Source: Carboxylicivirga sp964602515 (GTDB lineage: Bacteria > Bacteroidota > Bacteroidia > Bacteroidales > Marinilabiliaceae). Taken from it: a DNA stretch of 64,000 nt. The notes under the pieces are model-generated. The model worked only from the letters and a program-made list of their open reading frames with translations. It ran no database searches and was not told the DNA's origin. The translations under genes were made by a program, and so were the position numbers. This document shows positions 17,650 through 26,253 of this stretch, one piece after another (position 1 is the first letter of the stretch; each line of letters starts with the position of its first letter). The DNA is taken from contig CAZRRJ010000014.1 in the NCBI GenBank assembly GCA_964602515.1, forward strand, positions 1 to 64,000, read 5' to 3'.

Positions 17650-18297
17650 TTATAAGCCCAGAACCTGTATAGCTAAACCCGATAAAAAAATAACAAACCC
17701 GGCAATAGGATGTCCCAGGTTTTCGATTTTTTTAAGGCTAATAAAACTTATTCCATAAGAAGTTGCAATTACAACACTTGTCATGGTTATTAAAGTAACC
17801 AAACCAAAAACACCTGTTACCAAAACCAAAGCGCCAACACTCTCCAATGCTGCCGGGTACATCAATATCGGAATTAATGGTTCACAAGGACCCAGCGCAA
17901 AAATAATAAACAGGACCCACGGTGTTATATTTTTTGATTTTTCATTTAATTTATCTTCATGATGGTTATGCTTTTTATACCAGCGACGAAGCCCCCATAA
18001 TGCATACAATAAACCAAAGGCAATAAGTGCCCATGCAGCCAAATTACCTCTGAACGATTCAAACCAATTTAACTTTTCAACCTGTAGCTCAAGTCCTATA
18101 CCAATTAAGCCAACTATTACAGAACTCGCTATATGCCCTATACCACATGCAAGTGTTAAGGCCACTATTTTACCAAGTTTCCAGTTGCGTGCTTTTCCTA
18201 TCATTATAAATGGCAGGTAATGATCAGGACCAAATAAAGTATGAATAAAACCAATTGAAGCTGCACTTATTAATAGTATTTGTAATTCTTGACTCAT
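17650..18297 (-). CDS. UreH/NicO-like multi-pass membrane protein
   Basis: The 215-aa protein has six predicted membrane helices. Helix 1 carries HTLFGPDHYLPF (about 19-30), resembling the His/Asp-His signature of nickel/cobalt transporters of the NicO/RcnA and UreH type, and helix 4 has FALGPCEPLIPILMYP, a Pro/Cys motif typical of the UreH/DsbD-like superfamily. A His-rich cytosolic loop (KKHNHHED, about 107-114) could bind metal. A role in metal export or insertion is an inference, and annotation as TauE/SafE-like is an alternative. It is followed by no partner gene; the Nudix gene lies 86 bp upstream in the same direction. Confidence 0.65.
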   Translation of the reverse strand: MSQELQILLISAASIGFIHTLFGPDHYLPFIMIGKARNWKLGKIVALTLACGIGHIASSVIVGLIGIGLELQVEKLNWFESFRGNLAAWALIAFGLLYALWGLRRWYKKHNHHEDKLNEKSKNITPWVLFIIFALGPCEPLIPILMYPAALESVGALVLVTGVFGLVTLITMTSVVIATSYGISFISLKKIENLGHPIAGFVIFLSGLAIQVLGL

Positions 18298-18383
18298 GGT
18301 TTTTTCTTTAAAAATAAAAAATAAAAAGAAAGTTTAGATGTGGTAATTATTGGCAGGCATTAATTTAGTTTGAATCTAAATTT

Positions 18384-18911
18384 TCACTCCTTAGCCCTTT
18401 TAAAATAAACTCTAAGTATTTGGCGTATTGATTCAGAACTTATCTCATTATAATCGATCTCATTTTCTGACTTAAATTCATAAGCACTTACATCATCGTT
18501 TACCCGTATGTAATCAAAACTATCAATTTTACAAATAAAACCAAGATCTGTAGTAAAAACAGAGTAACCAGAAAAAATATATTCATTAGGGAAGGATACC
18601 AAGTAAGTTAAAGATAATACATCAAGATTTAGTTCTTCTTTTATTTCTCGTAAAACGGCTTCCTCTGCTGTCTCCATAGGATCAACAAAACCTCCCGGTA
18701 AATCAAGCATACCTGCACAAGGTTCAAAGGCTCGGCGTGTAAGTAATACTTGCCCATCTTTATTAATAATAAGGGCAGCTACTGCACAAGCTGAGTTAAT
18801 AAAAAAATGAAACGTACATTGCTGGCACCTGAAGGTCTTACTACCATCAAAGTTAAACTGCCCTGAACCACACTTGGGACAAAATTTGATCACATTTTCC
18901 GGTTTTGTCAT
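18384..18911 (-). CDS. Nudix hydrolase with N-terminal zinc ribbon
   Basis: The 175-aa protein has four cysteines (Cys11, Cys14, Cys29, Cys32) in a CxxC-x14-CxxC zinc ribbon, as in NudC-type pyrophosphatases, then a complete Nudix box at about 73-95 (G-x5-E-x7-REIKEEL). The ribbon-plus-Nudix order resembles NADH pyrophosphatase, but the protein is shorter than NudC (about 257 aa in E. coli) and lacks its N-terminal domain. The substrate is a nucleoside diphosphate derivative and is not known. Confidence 0.88.
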   Translation of the reverse strand: MTKPENVIKFCPKCGSGQFNFDGSKTFRCQQCTFHFFINSACAVAALIINKDGQVLLTRRAFEPCAGMLDLPGGFVDPMETAEEAVLREIKEELNLDVLSLTYLVSFPNEYIFSGYSVFTTDLGFICKIDSFDYIRVNDDVSAYEFKSENEIDYNEISSESIRQILRVYFKRAKE

Positions 18912-18958
18912 GTCTTTATCTTATTCAATTATTATAATTAATAAATTAAGTTAAAATA

Positions 18959-18991
18959 TTTGATTTTTAAGTTCTGATTACCTTATATTTG
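18959..18991 (+). promoter_or_regulatory. Promoter of the coiled-coil gene
   Basis: TTTG (18959-18962), 21 nt, then TATATTTG (18984-18991): both elements match the Bacteroidota consensus exactly. The predicted leader to the ATG at 19035 is about 40 nt. It is divergent from the Nudix gene. Confidence 0.65.
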
Positions 18992-19034
18992 CTAATGATA
19001 AAAATACATAACTAAAAAGAAACTTAATCGTTTC

Positions 19035-19619
19035 ATGCTAACAAAAAATAATCTTCAAGTTATTAATTCAGCCTATGACATCCTGGCTCTTGTGCTTAAA
19101 TTAAAAAAGCACACTTCCAAAGAAAATATTTATGTTGATAAAAACAACACGTATTACATCCGCAACAAGTGGGGTTTTGAAAAAGCAGCGAAGTATAACC
19201 AACGTATTGCACTAAGAAGAAAAGAACGCCAGTTTGATCAGCTTGCTGATGACTATAAACACCTTAAGCATGATTATGACTTATTACTCCAACGTAAAAC
19301 AGGCTTAAGCAAACACCTTAAAGCAATAAATGAAATACTTAAAGTTACCCGTAAAGAGAAAGGGTTTTTCAAAAAACACTTAAAAGAGGTGCTTGATAAA
19401 AACACTGCATTGGAAAAATGTATGGAGCGTAAAATCAGGCACGAAAAAAACCAGGCTCAACAAATTGAAAAGCTAAAAATGACTAAAGATAATTTGTTAG
19501 AAGAAAATATAATACTTACTGATAAAACCAAGCAGCAAAAAAGTCAGATTAATGCTTTACAAAAATTTATTGAAGAGCTCAAAATGAGAGCTCAACAACA
19601 ATCTTATAAAGATATTTAA
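19035..19619 (+). CDS. Coiled-coil protein, 194 aa, unknown
   Basis: I do not recognise a family. Residues about 25-60 are basic and partly aromatic (YVDKNNTYYIRNKWGFEKAA). From about 65 to the C-terminus the protein is a continuous Lys/Glu/Leu/Gln-rich heptad pattern that predicts a long coiled coil. It has no signal peptide or membrane helix. It has its own strong promoter and no operon partner. It could be a structural or nucleoid-associated protein, but this is not supported beyond composition. Confidence 0.7.
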   Translation: MLTKNNLQVINSAYDILALVLKLKKHTSKENIYVDKNNTYYIRNKWGFEKAAKYNQRIALRRKERQFDQLADDYKHLKHDYDLLLQRKTGLSKHLKAINEILKVTRKEKGFFKKHLKEVLDKNTALEKCMERKIRHEKNQAQQIEKLKMTKDNLLEENIILTDKTKQQKSQINALQKFIEELKMRAQQQSYKDI

Positions 19620-19734
19620 TTACCGGCGTTAGATATAAAATTATTGTTTCAGGCCGCTACTATCAAAATACTCAGCACTAATCTAGCATAAACCATAACT
19701 CTTTTTGTGACTTTAATTTTATGTTGATCTTAAA

Positions 19735-22700
19735 CTAATACAATACCTCTTCTGCTGAAAAGGGTTTAAAAATAACCTTAAAGGAATAGTCATTTGGCTC
19801 AATCAAATAAGGTGCATGGGGCTTTGCACCCCACGAATTATCTCCACCTACTCCCATTATTTTGTGATCAATATGTAAATAAACCTCATCTCTAAGGGGT
19901 AAATCAAACGGATGCATCACACCACGTTCTCTTCTCGTAAAATCTTCTGCCTTATAATGTAACGCAGAAAACCCCAAGGGTTCACTGGATGTTATGTATA
20001 ACCCGTTATTTGCTTGATTACTCAGCCTAAGCCAGCGCACATCTGTTTTATATGCATTATCCTGCGGACTTGCATATTCAAAATACTGCTCATCAACTGA
20101 GCTTTTATATAACCCTATATCAGCAGATGAGTTTCGATCCGGGTAATTTTCCCACGGCCCGCGACCATACCACTCCAATTGATTAAACTCAGGAGCTAAC
20201 GCCATTTTAATACCAACACGAGGTAACATAGGTAAGCCCCTGGCTCCTGTTTTAAACTCATAATTCATAACAATCTTCCCATTACCCGAAACAATGTATT
20301 TAAGGTTAATATGAGCATCGGCATCAGGAAGATAAAGAATAAAGCTGACATCTGCCTGTGAATTACCAATACGTGACATATCTGACTTTATCACCTTTGC
20401 ATTGGCCATCACCTTTCGCCATATCGCCAGGTTTTCCACCATATTATAACCATAATCGTTATCGTTTGGAGCCTTCCAGAAAGTAGGCTCAATTGGTTCA
20501 ACTAACAATTCTTTTTCCTTATATGTGTATGATAAAATTGCTCCTGTCTCCCTATTAAACTGAACAGTAAAGGGCTCACCTCCTACTAAAAAGGTATTAT
20601 CACCCCAAAGAACAGATACTGGTGCCTTACTTTCTTTTAGCCTGTTTTTATATTCAGTTCCTAAAGCTATTTGCTCACTTGCCAAAATGGTTCCTGCTTT
20701 AATAATTCCCCACCTTTTCTTCAAAACTATTTTGAAATTAAGGAAATATTCTGATTGCTCTTTCTGCTTCCATGCATTGAGATAGAAAGGTATTTTCTTT
20801 GTCGTTCCGGCTGCAATACCTTCTAATGTCTCCATGCCACTAGACACGGGATAACCGTTCTCAAGCATCTCCCATTCTAATTGAAAACGATCAAGGGAAA
20901 TAAAATCATACTTATTTGTTATTTGTAGAGCATTATTATTAAACGGAACAGGTTCAACTTTTATATTCTGGTATACCTTTTTAACTTCATGAATAGCTGG
21001 ATGTAAAGAACGATCTGGGTTAACCAGTCCATTCATACAAAAATTCTTATCGCTTGGAATATCATCAGGACCATAATCGCCACCGTAGGCCCAGTATTTT
21101 ATTCCTTCTTCTGTATACTTAACCAGTCCCTGATCTACCCAGTCCCAAATAAACCCGCCCTGTAAATTATCATAGCGCTCAATCACATCCCAGTAATCCT
21201 GTAAATTACCAACACTATTTCCCATGGCATGAGCATATTCACAAAGAATATAAGGACGGGTTTGTACCTGCCTGCCATAGTGTACCAGATGATCAATTGG
21301 GGCATACATTGGACAAACAATATCGGTGTGTTCTTTTTGCCCTGCCCGCTCGTAATGAACCGGACGTGAAGAGTCGAATTGATGAATCCAGTCTGAGCAC
21401 ACTTCAAAATTAACACCATCGCCGGCTTCATTACCCAAAGACCAAATAATTACTGAAGGATGATTCTTATCGCGCTGAACCATACGCTGAACACGATCGA
21501 GATGAGCAGCCTGCCATATTGTATCTTTTGCCAGGCTTTTTTCTCCATACCCCATACCATGCGATTCAATATTAGCTTCATCAATTAAGTATAAGCCATA
21601 TTCATCGCACAATTGGTACCATAATGGATCATTAGGGTAATGACATGTCCTAACGGCATTAATATTATGGGTTTTCATAAGCATAATGTCCTGAAGCATT
21701 GATTGCCGGTTAATAACATGCCCGGTATGCTCATCATGTTCGTGCCGGTTAACCCCTTTCAGGTAAATGGCTTTACCATTAACAAGCAATTGTCCTCCTT
21801 TTATTTCAACTTCACGAAAACCGACCTTTACAGCTGTTGATTCTAAAACTGTGTTGTTTTTATCTTTCAGGTTAATACATAAGTTATAAAGGTGCGGTGT
21901 TTCAGCAGTCCATTTTAATGGATTTGTTACACGATCTGTAAATATGATTTTTCCAGTTTTATCATTAATCTCAACAAGTTTATCTGATTGAAAAAGAGTT
22001 TTGTTCCCATCCTGTAAAAGTACCTCAACCCTGCAATGATCATTGCTTTGCCCGGCTTCAAGCTCAACCTCAACCCTAAAGTCTGCATCAATATAAGCAG
22101 CATCCAGGTCTGTTTTAAAATGAAAATCTTTTATCCTAACATCATGTGTAGCATACAAATATACATCACGCTCAATACCACTCAAACGCCAAAAGTCCTG
22201 GCATTCTAAATAAGACCCATCACTCCAGCGGTAAACTTCAATTGCCAAGGTGTTAATGCCTTCTTGCAGATAGTTGCTTAATTCAAATTCTGCCGGAAGC
22301 TTTGAGCCTTGCGAGTACCCCACTTTTTGCCCATTAACCCATAAATAAAATGCGGATTTCACTGCTCCAAAATGTATGTATACCCTTTTTTCTTTCCATG
22401 TTTCATCAATTGTAAACGACCTTCGGTAAGATCCTACAGGACTCCACTCCCCCGGTATAAAAGGAGGTTGTGGATTTTTCATGGCAAAAGGATAGCTTGT
22501 ATTTACATAAACAGGAATACCATAGCCTTCCAGCTCCCAATTTGAAGGCACTTTAATGGTATCCCATGTACTTACATCATAATCCGGTTTAAAAAAGCCA
22601 ACCGGCCGGTGTTTCGTTTGTTTTACCCAATTAAACTTCCAGTATCCATTTAATAGTTTAAAAAACTTTGCTTCATTACGGTCAAATAACAAAGCATCTT

Positions 22701-22848
22701 TTTTGTTTGTATAAGAATAGAATGATGCATGTGGTTTCTCTTTATTTATAGCAAACACTTTGGGGTTTTCCCAATCATTCTGAGCCTGTACGTTATTAAA
22801 TAACTGGCTCAATATTAAGGAGAGTATTAAAACGTATGTATTGTTCAT
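19735..22848 (-). CDS. lacZ: Secreted GH2 beta-galactosidase
   Basis: The 1037-aa protein has a signal peptide (cleavage near VQAQN, about residue 23), so it acts in the periplasm or at the surface, unlike cytosolic E. coli LacZ. The domain order is that of GH2: sugar-binding jelly roll (about 50-230), immunoglobulin-like (about 235-345), TIM barrel (about 350-640) and C-terminal Bgal_small_N domain (about 760-1030). The acid/base is Glu474 in SLGNEAGDG and the nucleophile Glu537 in ILCEYAHAMGNS. It hydrolyses terminal beta-galactosides of oligo- or polysaccharides. It has its own promoter with a palindrome over it and is cut off from the upstream yfcC gene by a terminator, so it is not part of a local polysaccharide locus. 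Confidence 0.95.
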   Translation of the reverse strand: MNNTYVLILSLILSQLFNNVQAQNDWENPKVFAINKEKPHASFYSYTNKKDALLFDRNEAKFFKLLNGYWKFNWVKQTKHRPVGFFKPDYDVSTWDTIKVPSNWELEGYGIPVYVNTSYPFAMKNPQPPFIPGEWSPVGSYRRSFTIDETWKEKRVYIHFGAVKSAFYLWVNGQKVGYSQGSKLPAEFELSNYLQEGINTLAIEVYRWSDGSYLECQDFWRLSGIERDVYLYATHDVRIKDFHFKTDLDAAYIDADFRVEVELEAGQSNDHCRVEVLLQDGNKTLFQSDKLVEINDKTGKIIFTDRVTNPLKWTAETPHLYNLCINLKDKNNTVLESTAVKVGFREVEIKGGQLLVNGKAIYLKGVNRHEHDEHTGHVINRQSMLQDIMLMKTHNINAVRTCHYPNDPLWYQLCDEYGLYLIDEANIESHGMGYGEKSLAKDTIWQAAHLDRVQRMVQRDKNHPSVIIWSLGNEAGDGVNFEVCSDWIHQFDSSRPVHYERAGQKEHTDIVCPMYAPIDHLVHYGRQVQTRPYILCEYAHAMGNSVGNLQDYWDVIERYDNLQGGFIWDWVDQGLVKYTEEGIKYWAYGGDYGPDDIPSDKNFCMNGLVNPDRSLHPAIHEVKKVYQNIKVEPVPFNNNALQITNKYDFISLDRFQLEWEMLENGYPVSSGMETLEGIAAGTTKKIPFYLNAWKQKEQSEYFLNFKIVLKKRWGIIKAGTILASEQIALGTEYKNRLKESKAPVSVLWGDNTFLVGGEPFTVQFNRETGAILSYTYKEKELLVEPIEPTFWKAPNDNDYGYNMVENLAIWRKVMANAKVIKSDMSRIGNSQADVSFILYLPDADAHINLKYIVSGNGKIVMNYEFKTGARGLPMLPRVGIKMALAPEFNQLEWYGRGPWENYPDRNSSADIGLYKSSVDEQYFEYASPQDNAYKTDVRWLRLSNQANNGLYITSSEPLGFSALHYKAEDFTRRERGVMHPFDLPLRDEVYLHIDHKIMGVGGDNSWGAKPHAPYLIEPNDYSFKVIFKPFSAEEVLY

Positions 22849-22858
22849 AAGTATAAAG

Positions 22859-22900
22859 AATTATACTTGTAAAAGTATAATTTCCTTAAGAATTGTTCAA
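22859..22900 (-). promoter_or_regulatory. lacZ promoter with overlapping palindromic operator
   Basis: On the minus strand TTG (22900-22898) is followed after 20 nt by TACTTTTA (22877-22870), a TAnnTTTG-like box. A perfect palindrome with 10-bp arms and a 4-nt centre (AATTATACTT at 22859-22868, its complement at 22873-22882) covers this box and the start of transcription, 10 bp before the ATG. The position fits a repressor operator. Confidence 0.5.
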
Positions 22901-22911
22901 TTATTATAGCA

Positions 22912-22942
22912 AAGAAAAGGGTGGAAATATTAATTTCCACCC
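22912..22942 (-). terminator. Terminator of the yfcC transcript
   Basis: GGGTGGAAAT (22919-22928) is the exact complement of ATTTCCACCC (22933-22942), with a 4-nt loop. On the minus strand it is followed by TTTTCTTT. It separates yfcC from lacZ. Confidence 0.88.
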
Positions 22943-22979
22943 GTTGTATTGATTTATATTATATTTATTATGGCACTAC

Positions 22980-24569
22980 TTAAAACCCATTCAGTTCCAT
23001 CGTTACAGTAGGTATCAATAATAAAAAGCCAATTATAACTAAAATAATGATTAAAGGAGTAATCCATTTTACCCATTTGGTATAAGGAATTTTAGCAACA
23101 CCCAATACGCCAATTAATACCGGCGATGTAGGTGTAATCATGTTTGTAAAGCCATCTCCAAACTGAAAAGCCATTACTGTTGACTGACGCGATAAGCCAA
23201 TTAAATCGCTGAAGGGTGCCATTATAGGCATGGTTAATGCGGCTTTAGCTGAACCACTTGGTATAAATATATTAATTAGGGTTTGAATACAATACATTAT
23301 ACCAACTGAAGCAATGTTACCCAAATCACTCATTGACTGTGCCATCGTATACAGTATCGTATGTACAATTTTACCATCCTCTAGTATAACTATAATACCT
23401 CCTGCTAAACCAACTACTAAAGCTGCCGACATAATATCATTCGCTCCTGCTAAAAATAGTTTTGTAATTTTATCAGCATTGCACCCCATGGCTGCTCCGG
23501 ATAAAATACCCATTGCAAGAAACAGGGCCGCAATTTCGGTAATATACCACTCGTAGCCCATCACCCCAATAATTAAAAATAAAATGGTAAAACCTAACAG
23601 GTTTAGTATAAAGAAATGTACCTTTTTACGTAATGACAAAAAACCAGCTATAGCGAAAAATCCAGCCATTACTGGCATTACTGGCCATGTTACACCTTCT
23701 CCCTCCCCCATCTTTAAAGTCGTCATTTCGTGTTTAAAGGCAAACAATATCAATACCACTAAAGTAACTCCATATACCCACCATGCCGAACGTGGTGTGG
23801 CATCATTAATACCATCAATTTTACCTGCTGTACGCTTTCTCCAGTACTCATCCTCTTCGTAAACAGTTGATGACCCGGGGTTTTTCTTTACTTTACGAGC
23901 ATACCATAAAATGTAGGTAAAACCCACAATATTAATAACAAACCAACATACTAAACGGTATTCGAAACCGGAGAACAAAGGCAGTTCAGCAAGCCCCTGG
24001 GCAATACCTATGGTAAAAGGATTAAGCACAGCTCCGGCAAAACCCAGTCCGGCAGCTACAAAAACAATACCTACCCCTGTAATGCTATCATACCCCATTG
24101 ATATGGCCAATGGCACCAGCACTATCATAAATGCTATGGTTTCTTCGCTCATACCAAAAACAGCCCCAAAAATGGAGAACATAAGCATAATGAGCACCAA
24201 TATAAGATTATTTGCTCCTACAGCCCGTATAGCCTTGTACCTGTCAAGTTTCTTCACAAATTCAAGAAAGGATAAAATACCTACATCAATAGCCTTAGAA
24301 TCATTCATTATCCAAAAGGCACCTCCAATCATTAAAATAAATACAATAATACCAGCCCCTTTTTCAAAACCATGTACCATGGCTGCAAATACTTCCCATG
24401 TTTGTGGCTGACTATCGACACTTTGAAATACCATTTCAGTCTTTTCTATGCCATTCACAACTTTGGTTTCTTCAATATATTCACCACCCGGTATAAACCA
24501 TGTAGCAATAGCAGCAAATACAATTAAAGAGAATACAATAACGTAGGTGTGGGGTACTTTTTTAAACAT
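22980..24569 (-). CDS. YfcC-family basic amino acid/carboxylate transporter
   Basis: The 529-aa inner-membrane protein has 12-13 predicted helices and the family start (HTYVIVFSLIVFAAIATWFIPGGEY), placing it in the YfcC/DcuC/ArcD-like group (C4-dicarboxylate or basic amino acid antiporters). Conserved hairpin segments are the GxGFAGAVLNPFTIGIAQ region (about 174-191) and the IPSGSAKAALTMPIMAPFSDL region (about 432-452). It is divergent from hutI-ftcD with 339 bp between them, so uptake of histidine or exchange of a breakdown product such as glutamate is possible. This link is only positional. Confidence 0.83.
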   Translation of the reverse strand: MFKKVPHTYVIVFSLIVFAAIATWFIPGGEYIEETKVVNGIEKTEMVFQSVDSQPQTWEVFAAMVHGFEKGAGIIVFILMIGGAFWIMNDSKAIDVGILSFLEFVKKLDRYKAIRAVGANNLILVLIMLMFSIFGAVFGMSEETIAFMIVLVPLAISMGYDSITGVGIVFVAAGLGFAGAVLNPFTIGIAQGLAELPLFSGFEYRLVCWFVINIVGFTYILWYARKVKKNPGSSTVYEEDEYWRKRTAGKIDGINDATPRSAWWVYGVTLVVLILFAFKHEMTTLKMGEGEGVTWPVMPVMAGFFAIAGFLSLRKKVHFFILNLLGFTILFLIIGVMGYEWYITEIAALFLAMGILSGAAMGCNADKITKLFLAGANDIMSAALVVGLAGGIIVILEDGKIVHTILYTMAQSMSDLGNIASVGIMYCIQTLINIFIPSGSAKAALTMPIMAPFSDLIGLSRQSTVMAFQFGDGFTNMITPTSPVLIGVLGVAKIPYTKWVKWITPLIIILVIIGFLLLIPTVTMELNGF

Positions 24570-24646
24570 GAATTAAGGTATCAATGATATTAGAATCAAG
24601 TATAAGGCTTATACATAAACCTAATTTTCGAATTTTAAAAACGAAA

Positions 24647-24678
24647 CAAAAATAGTTTTTTAATTGAATTATTAACAA
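24647..24678 (-). promoter_or_regulatory. Promoter of yfcC; spacer to hutI otherwise empty
   Basis: On the minus strand TTG (24678-24676) is followed after 21 nt by TATTTTTG (24654-24647), an exact consensus box, giving a leader of about 70 nt before the yfcC start at 24569. For the divergent hutI gene the best candidate is TTAGTTTG (24876-24883), with a 25-nt leader. The rest of 24570-24908 has no ORF and no clear dyad. Confidence 0.55.
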
Positions 24679-24908
24679 TAAAGCTCAAAGACATCAAAAG
24701 ATAATGACCAGTGTTAAACTAAAAACTAAAATTACGCAAAGTATATAGTAATGCTGTATTTTCATTATAAAATTGGACCATTCATATACTTATGCATTGC
24801 TTCTGATTTTTTAACTACTTACATTTTTCTCAATTGATGAAAATCATAGATAGGTGAAATACAAAAACAGTACTTTTAGTTTGTCGAATAATAAGAGAAG
24901 TACACCTT

Positions 24909-26156
24909 ATGAAACAACTGTTAATCAAGAATATAAAAACACTGGTTCAAACTGAAGAAGAGAACCAGCCGTATATAGCAGGTGCACAAATGGCACAATT
25001 GCCTTCTATTGATAATGCTTATTTATTAATAAAGGGATCCTATATTAATGCTTATGGCAAGATGAGCAATTTAGATGACTTAACACTTTCATCTGATACT
25101 GAAATTATAGATGCCACTGATCGTTTGGTATTACCTGCTTGGTGTGATTCTCATACTCACCTGGTATACCCTAAAAGCCGCGATGTAGAATATGTCGATA
25201 AAATCAAGGGCTTGAGTTATGAAGAGATAGCTGCCCGTGGTGGCGGTATTCTTAACTCAGCTAAGTTAATGCAAACAGCCAGCGAAGATGAGCTTTTTGA
25301 AGATGCTATGGTTCGTCTTAATGAGATTATTAAGTGGGGAACCGGGGCTGTTGAAATAAAAAGTGGCTATGGCTTAACTCTTGAAAGTGAGCTTAAGATG
25401 CTTCGTGTTATCAAACGTCTAAAAGAGGCCAGTCCGCTTACTATCAAATCGACCTTTTTAGGAGCTCACTCTATTCCAATGGAATACCGTGGCAAGCAAG
25501 AACAGTATGTTGATATGGTGATTAATGAAATGCTTCCTGCTGTGGCAAAAGAAAAGCTGGCTGATTACGTTGATGTATTCTGCGATGTAGGATTCTTTAC
25601 TGTTGAAGATACCGACCGTATTTTAAATGCCGCCGCTAAATATGGTATGATTCCAAAAATACACGCCAATGAACTGGATTACTCCGGTGGTATCCAGGTA
25701 GGTGTTAAGTACAATGCCCTTTCTGTTGATCATCTTGAATTTACAGGTGAAGAAGAAATAAAAGAATTGAAAGATTCTGGTACAATGCCAACAATCCTGC
25801 CGGGAGCAGCCTTCTTCCTTAATATGGCTTATGCTCCGGCACGGCAAATGATGAAAGCCGGGTTGCCCGTTGCCCTGGCGTCAGATTTTAACCCGGGCTC
25901 ATCACCATCGGGCAATATGCAATTGATAATGGCTATGGGAAGTATATTATATCGTATGTTGCCCGAAGAAGTTATTAATGCTGTAACCAAAAACACAGCT
26001 TATGCCATGGGTATTGATAAAGAGCTAGGTTCTATATGCGTTGGGAAACGTGCCAATATTATTATAACCAAACCTATTCCCGGTATTGAATACCTGCCAT
26101 ATGCATATGGTGAGAATAAAGTGGAAACAACAATACTAAATGGATTAAAAATATAA
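24909..26156 (+). CDS. hutI: Imidazolonepropionase
   Basis: The 415-aa amidohydrolase-fold enzyme shows the metal-binding HTHLVYPKSRDVEY segment (about 79-92), the GGGI-NSAK loop (about 109-117), the GAHSIP metal-site segment and the ASDFNPGSSPS motif (about 324-334), all diagnostic of HutI. It opens 4-imidazolone-5-propionate to N-formimino-L-glutamate, the third step of histidine breakdown, and passes the product to FtcD encoded 98 bp downstream. hutH and hutU are not in this window. Confidence 0.95.
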   Translation: MKQLLIKNIKTLVQTEEENQPYIAGAQMAQLPSIDNAYLLIKGSYINAYGKMSNLDDLTLSSDTEIIDATDRLVLPAWCDSHTHLVYPKSRDVEYVDKIKGLSYEEIAARGGGILNSAKLMQTASEDELFEDAMVRLNEIIKWGTGAVEIKSGYGLTLESELKMLRVIKRLKEASPLTIKSTFLGAHSIPMEYRGKQEQYVDMVINEMLPAVAKEKLADYVDVFCDVGFFTVEDTDRILNAAAKYGMIPKIHANELDYSGGIQVGVKYNALSVDHLEFTGEEEIKELKDSGTMPTILPGAAFFLNMAYAPARQMMKAGLPVALASDFNPGSSPSGNMQLIMAMGSILYRMLPEEVINAVTKNTAYAMGIDKELGSICVGKRANIIITKPIPGIEYLPYAYGENKVETTILNGLKI

Positions 26157-26253
26157 TTATCAGCACACAAAGCTATATTACAATGTACAAGCCACCTTGC
26201 GCATTTAAATTATTGATAATAAATAAGTAACTAATTGACAAAAATATATAATC

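Noticed and set aside
19735..24569. lacZ and yfcC as one operon
   Set aside because: A strong terminator at 22912-22942 and a separate promoter for lacZ separate the two genes.
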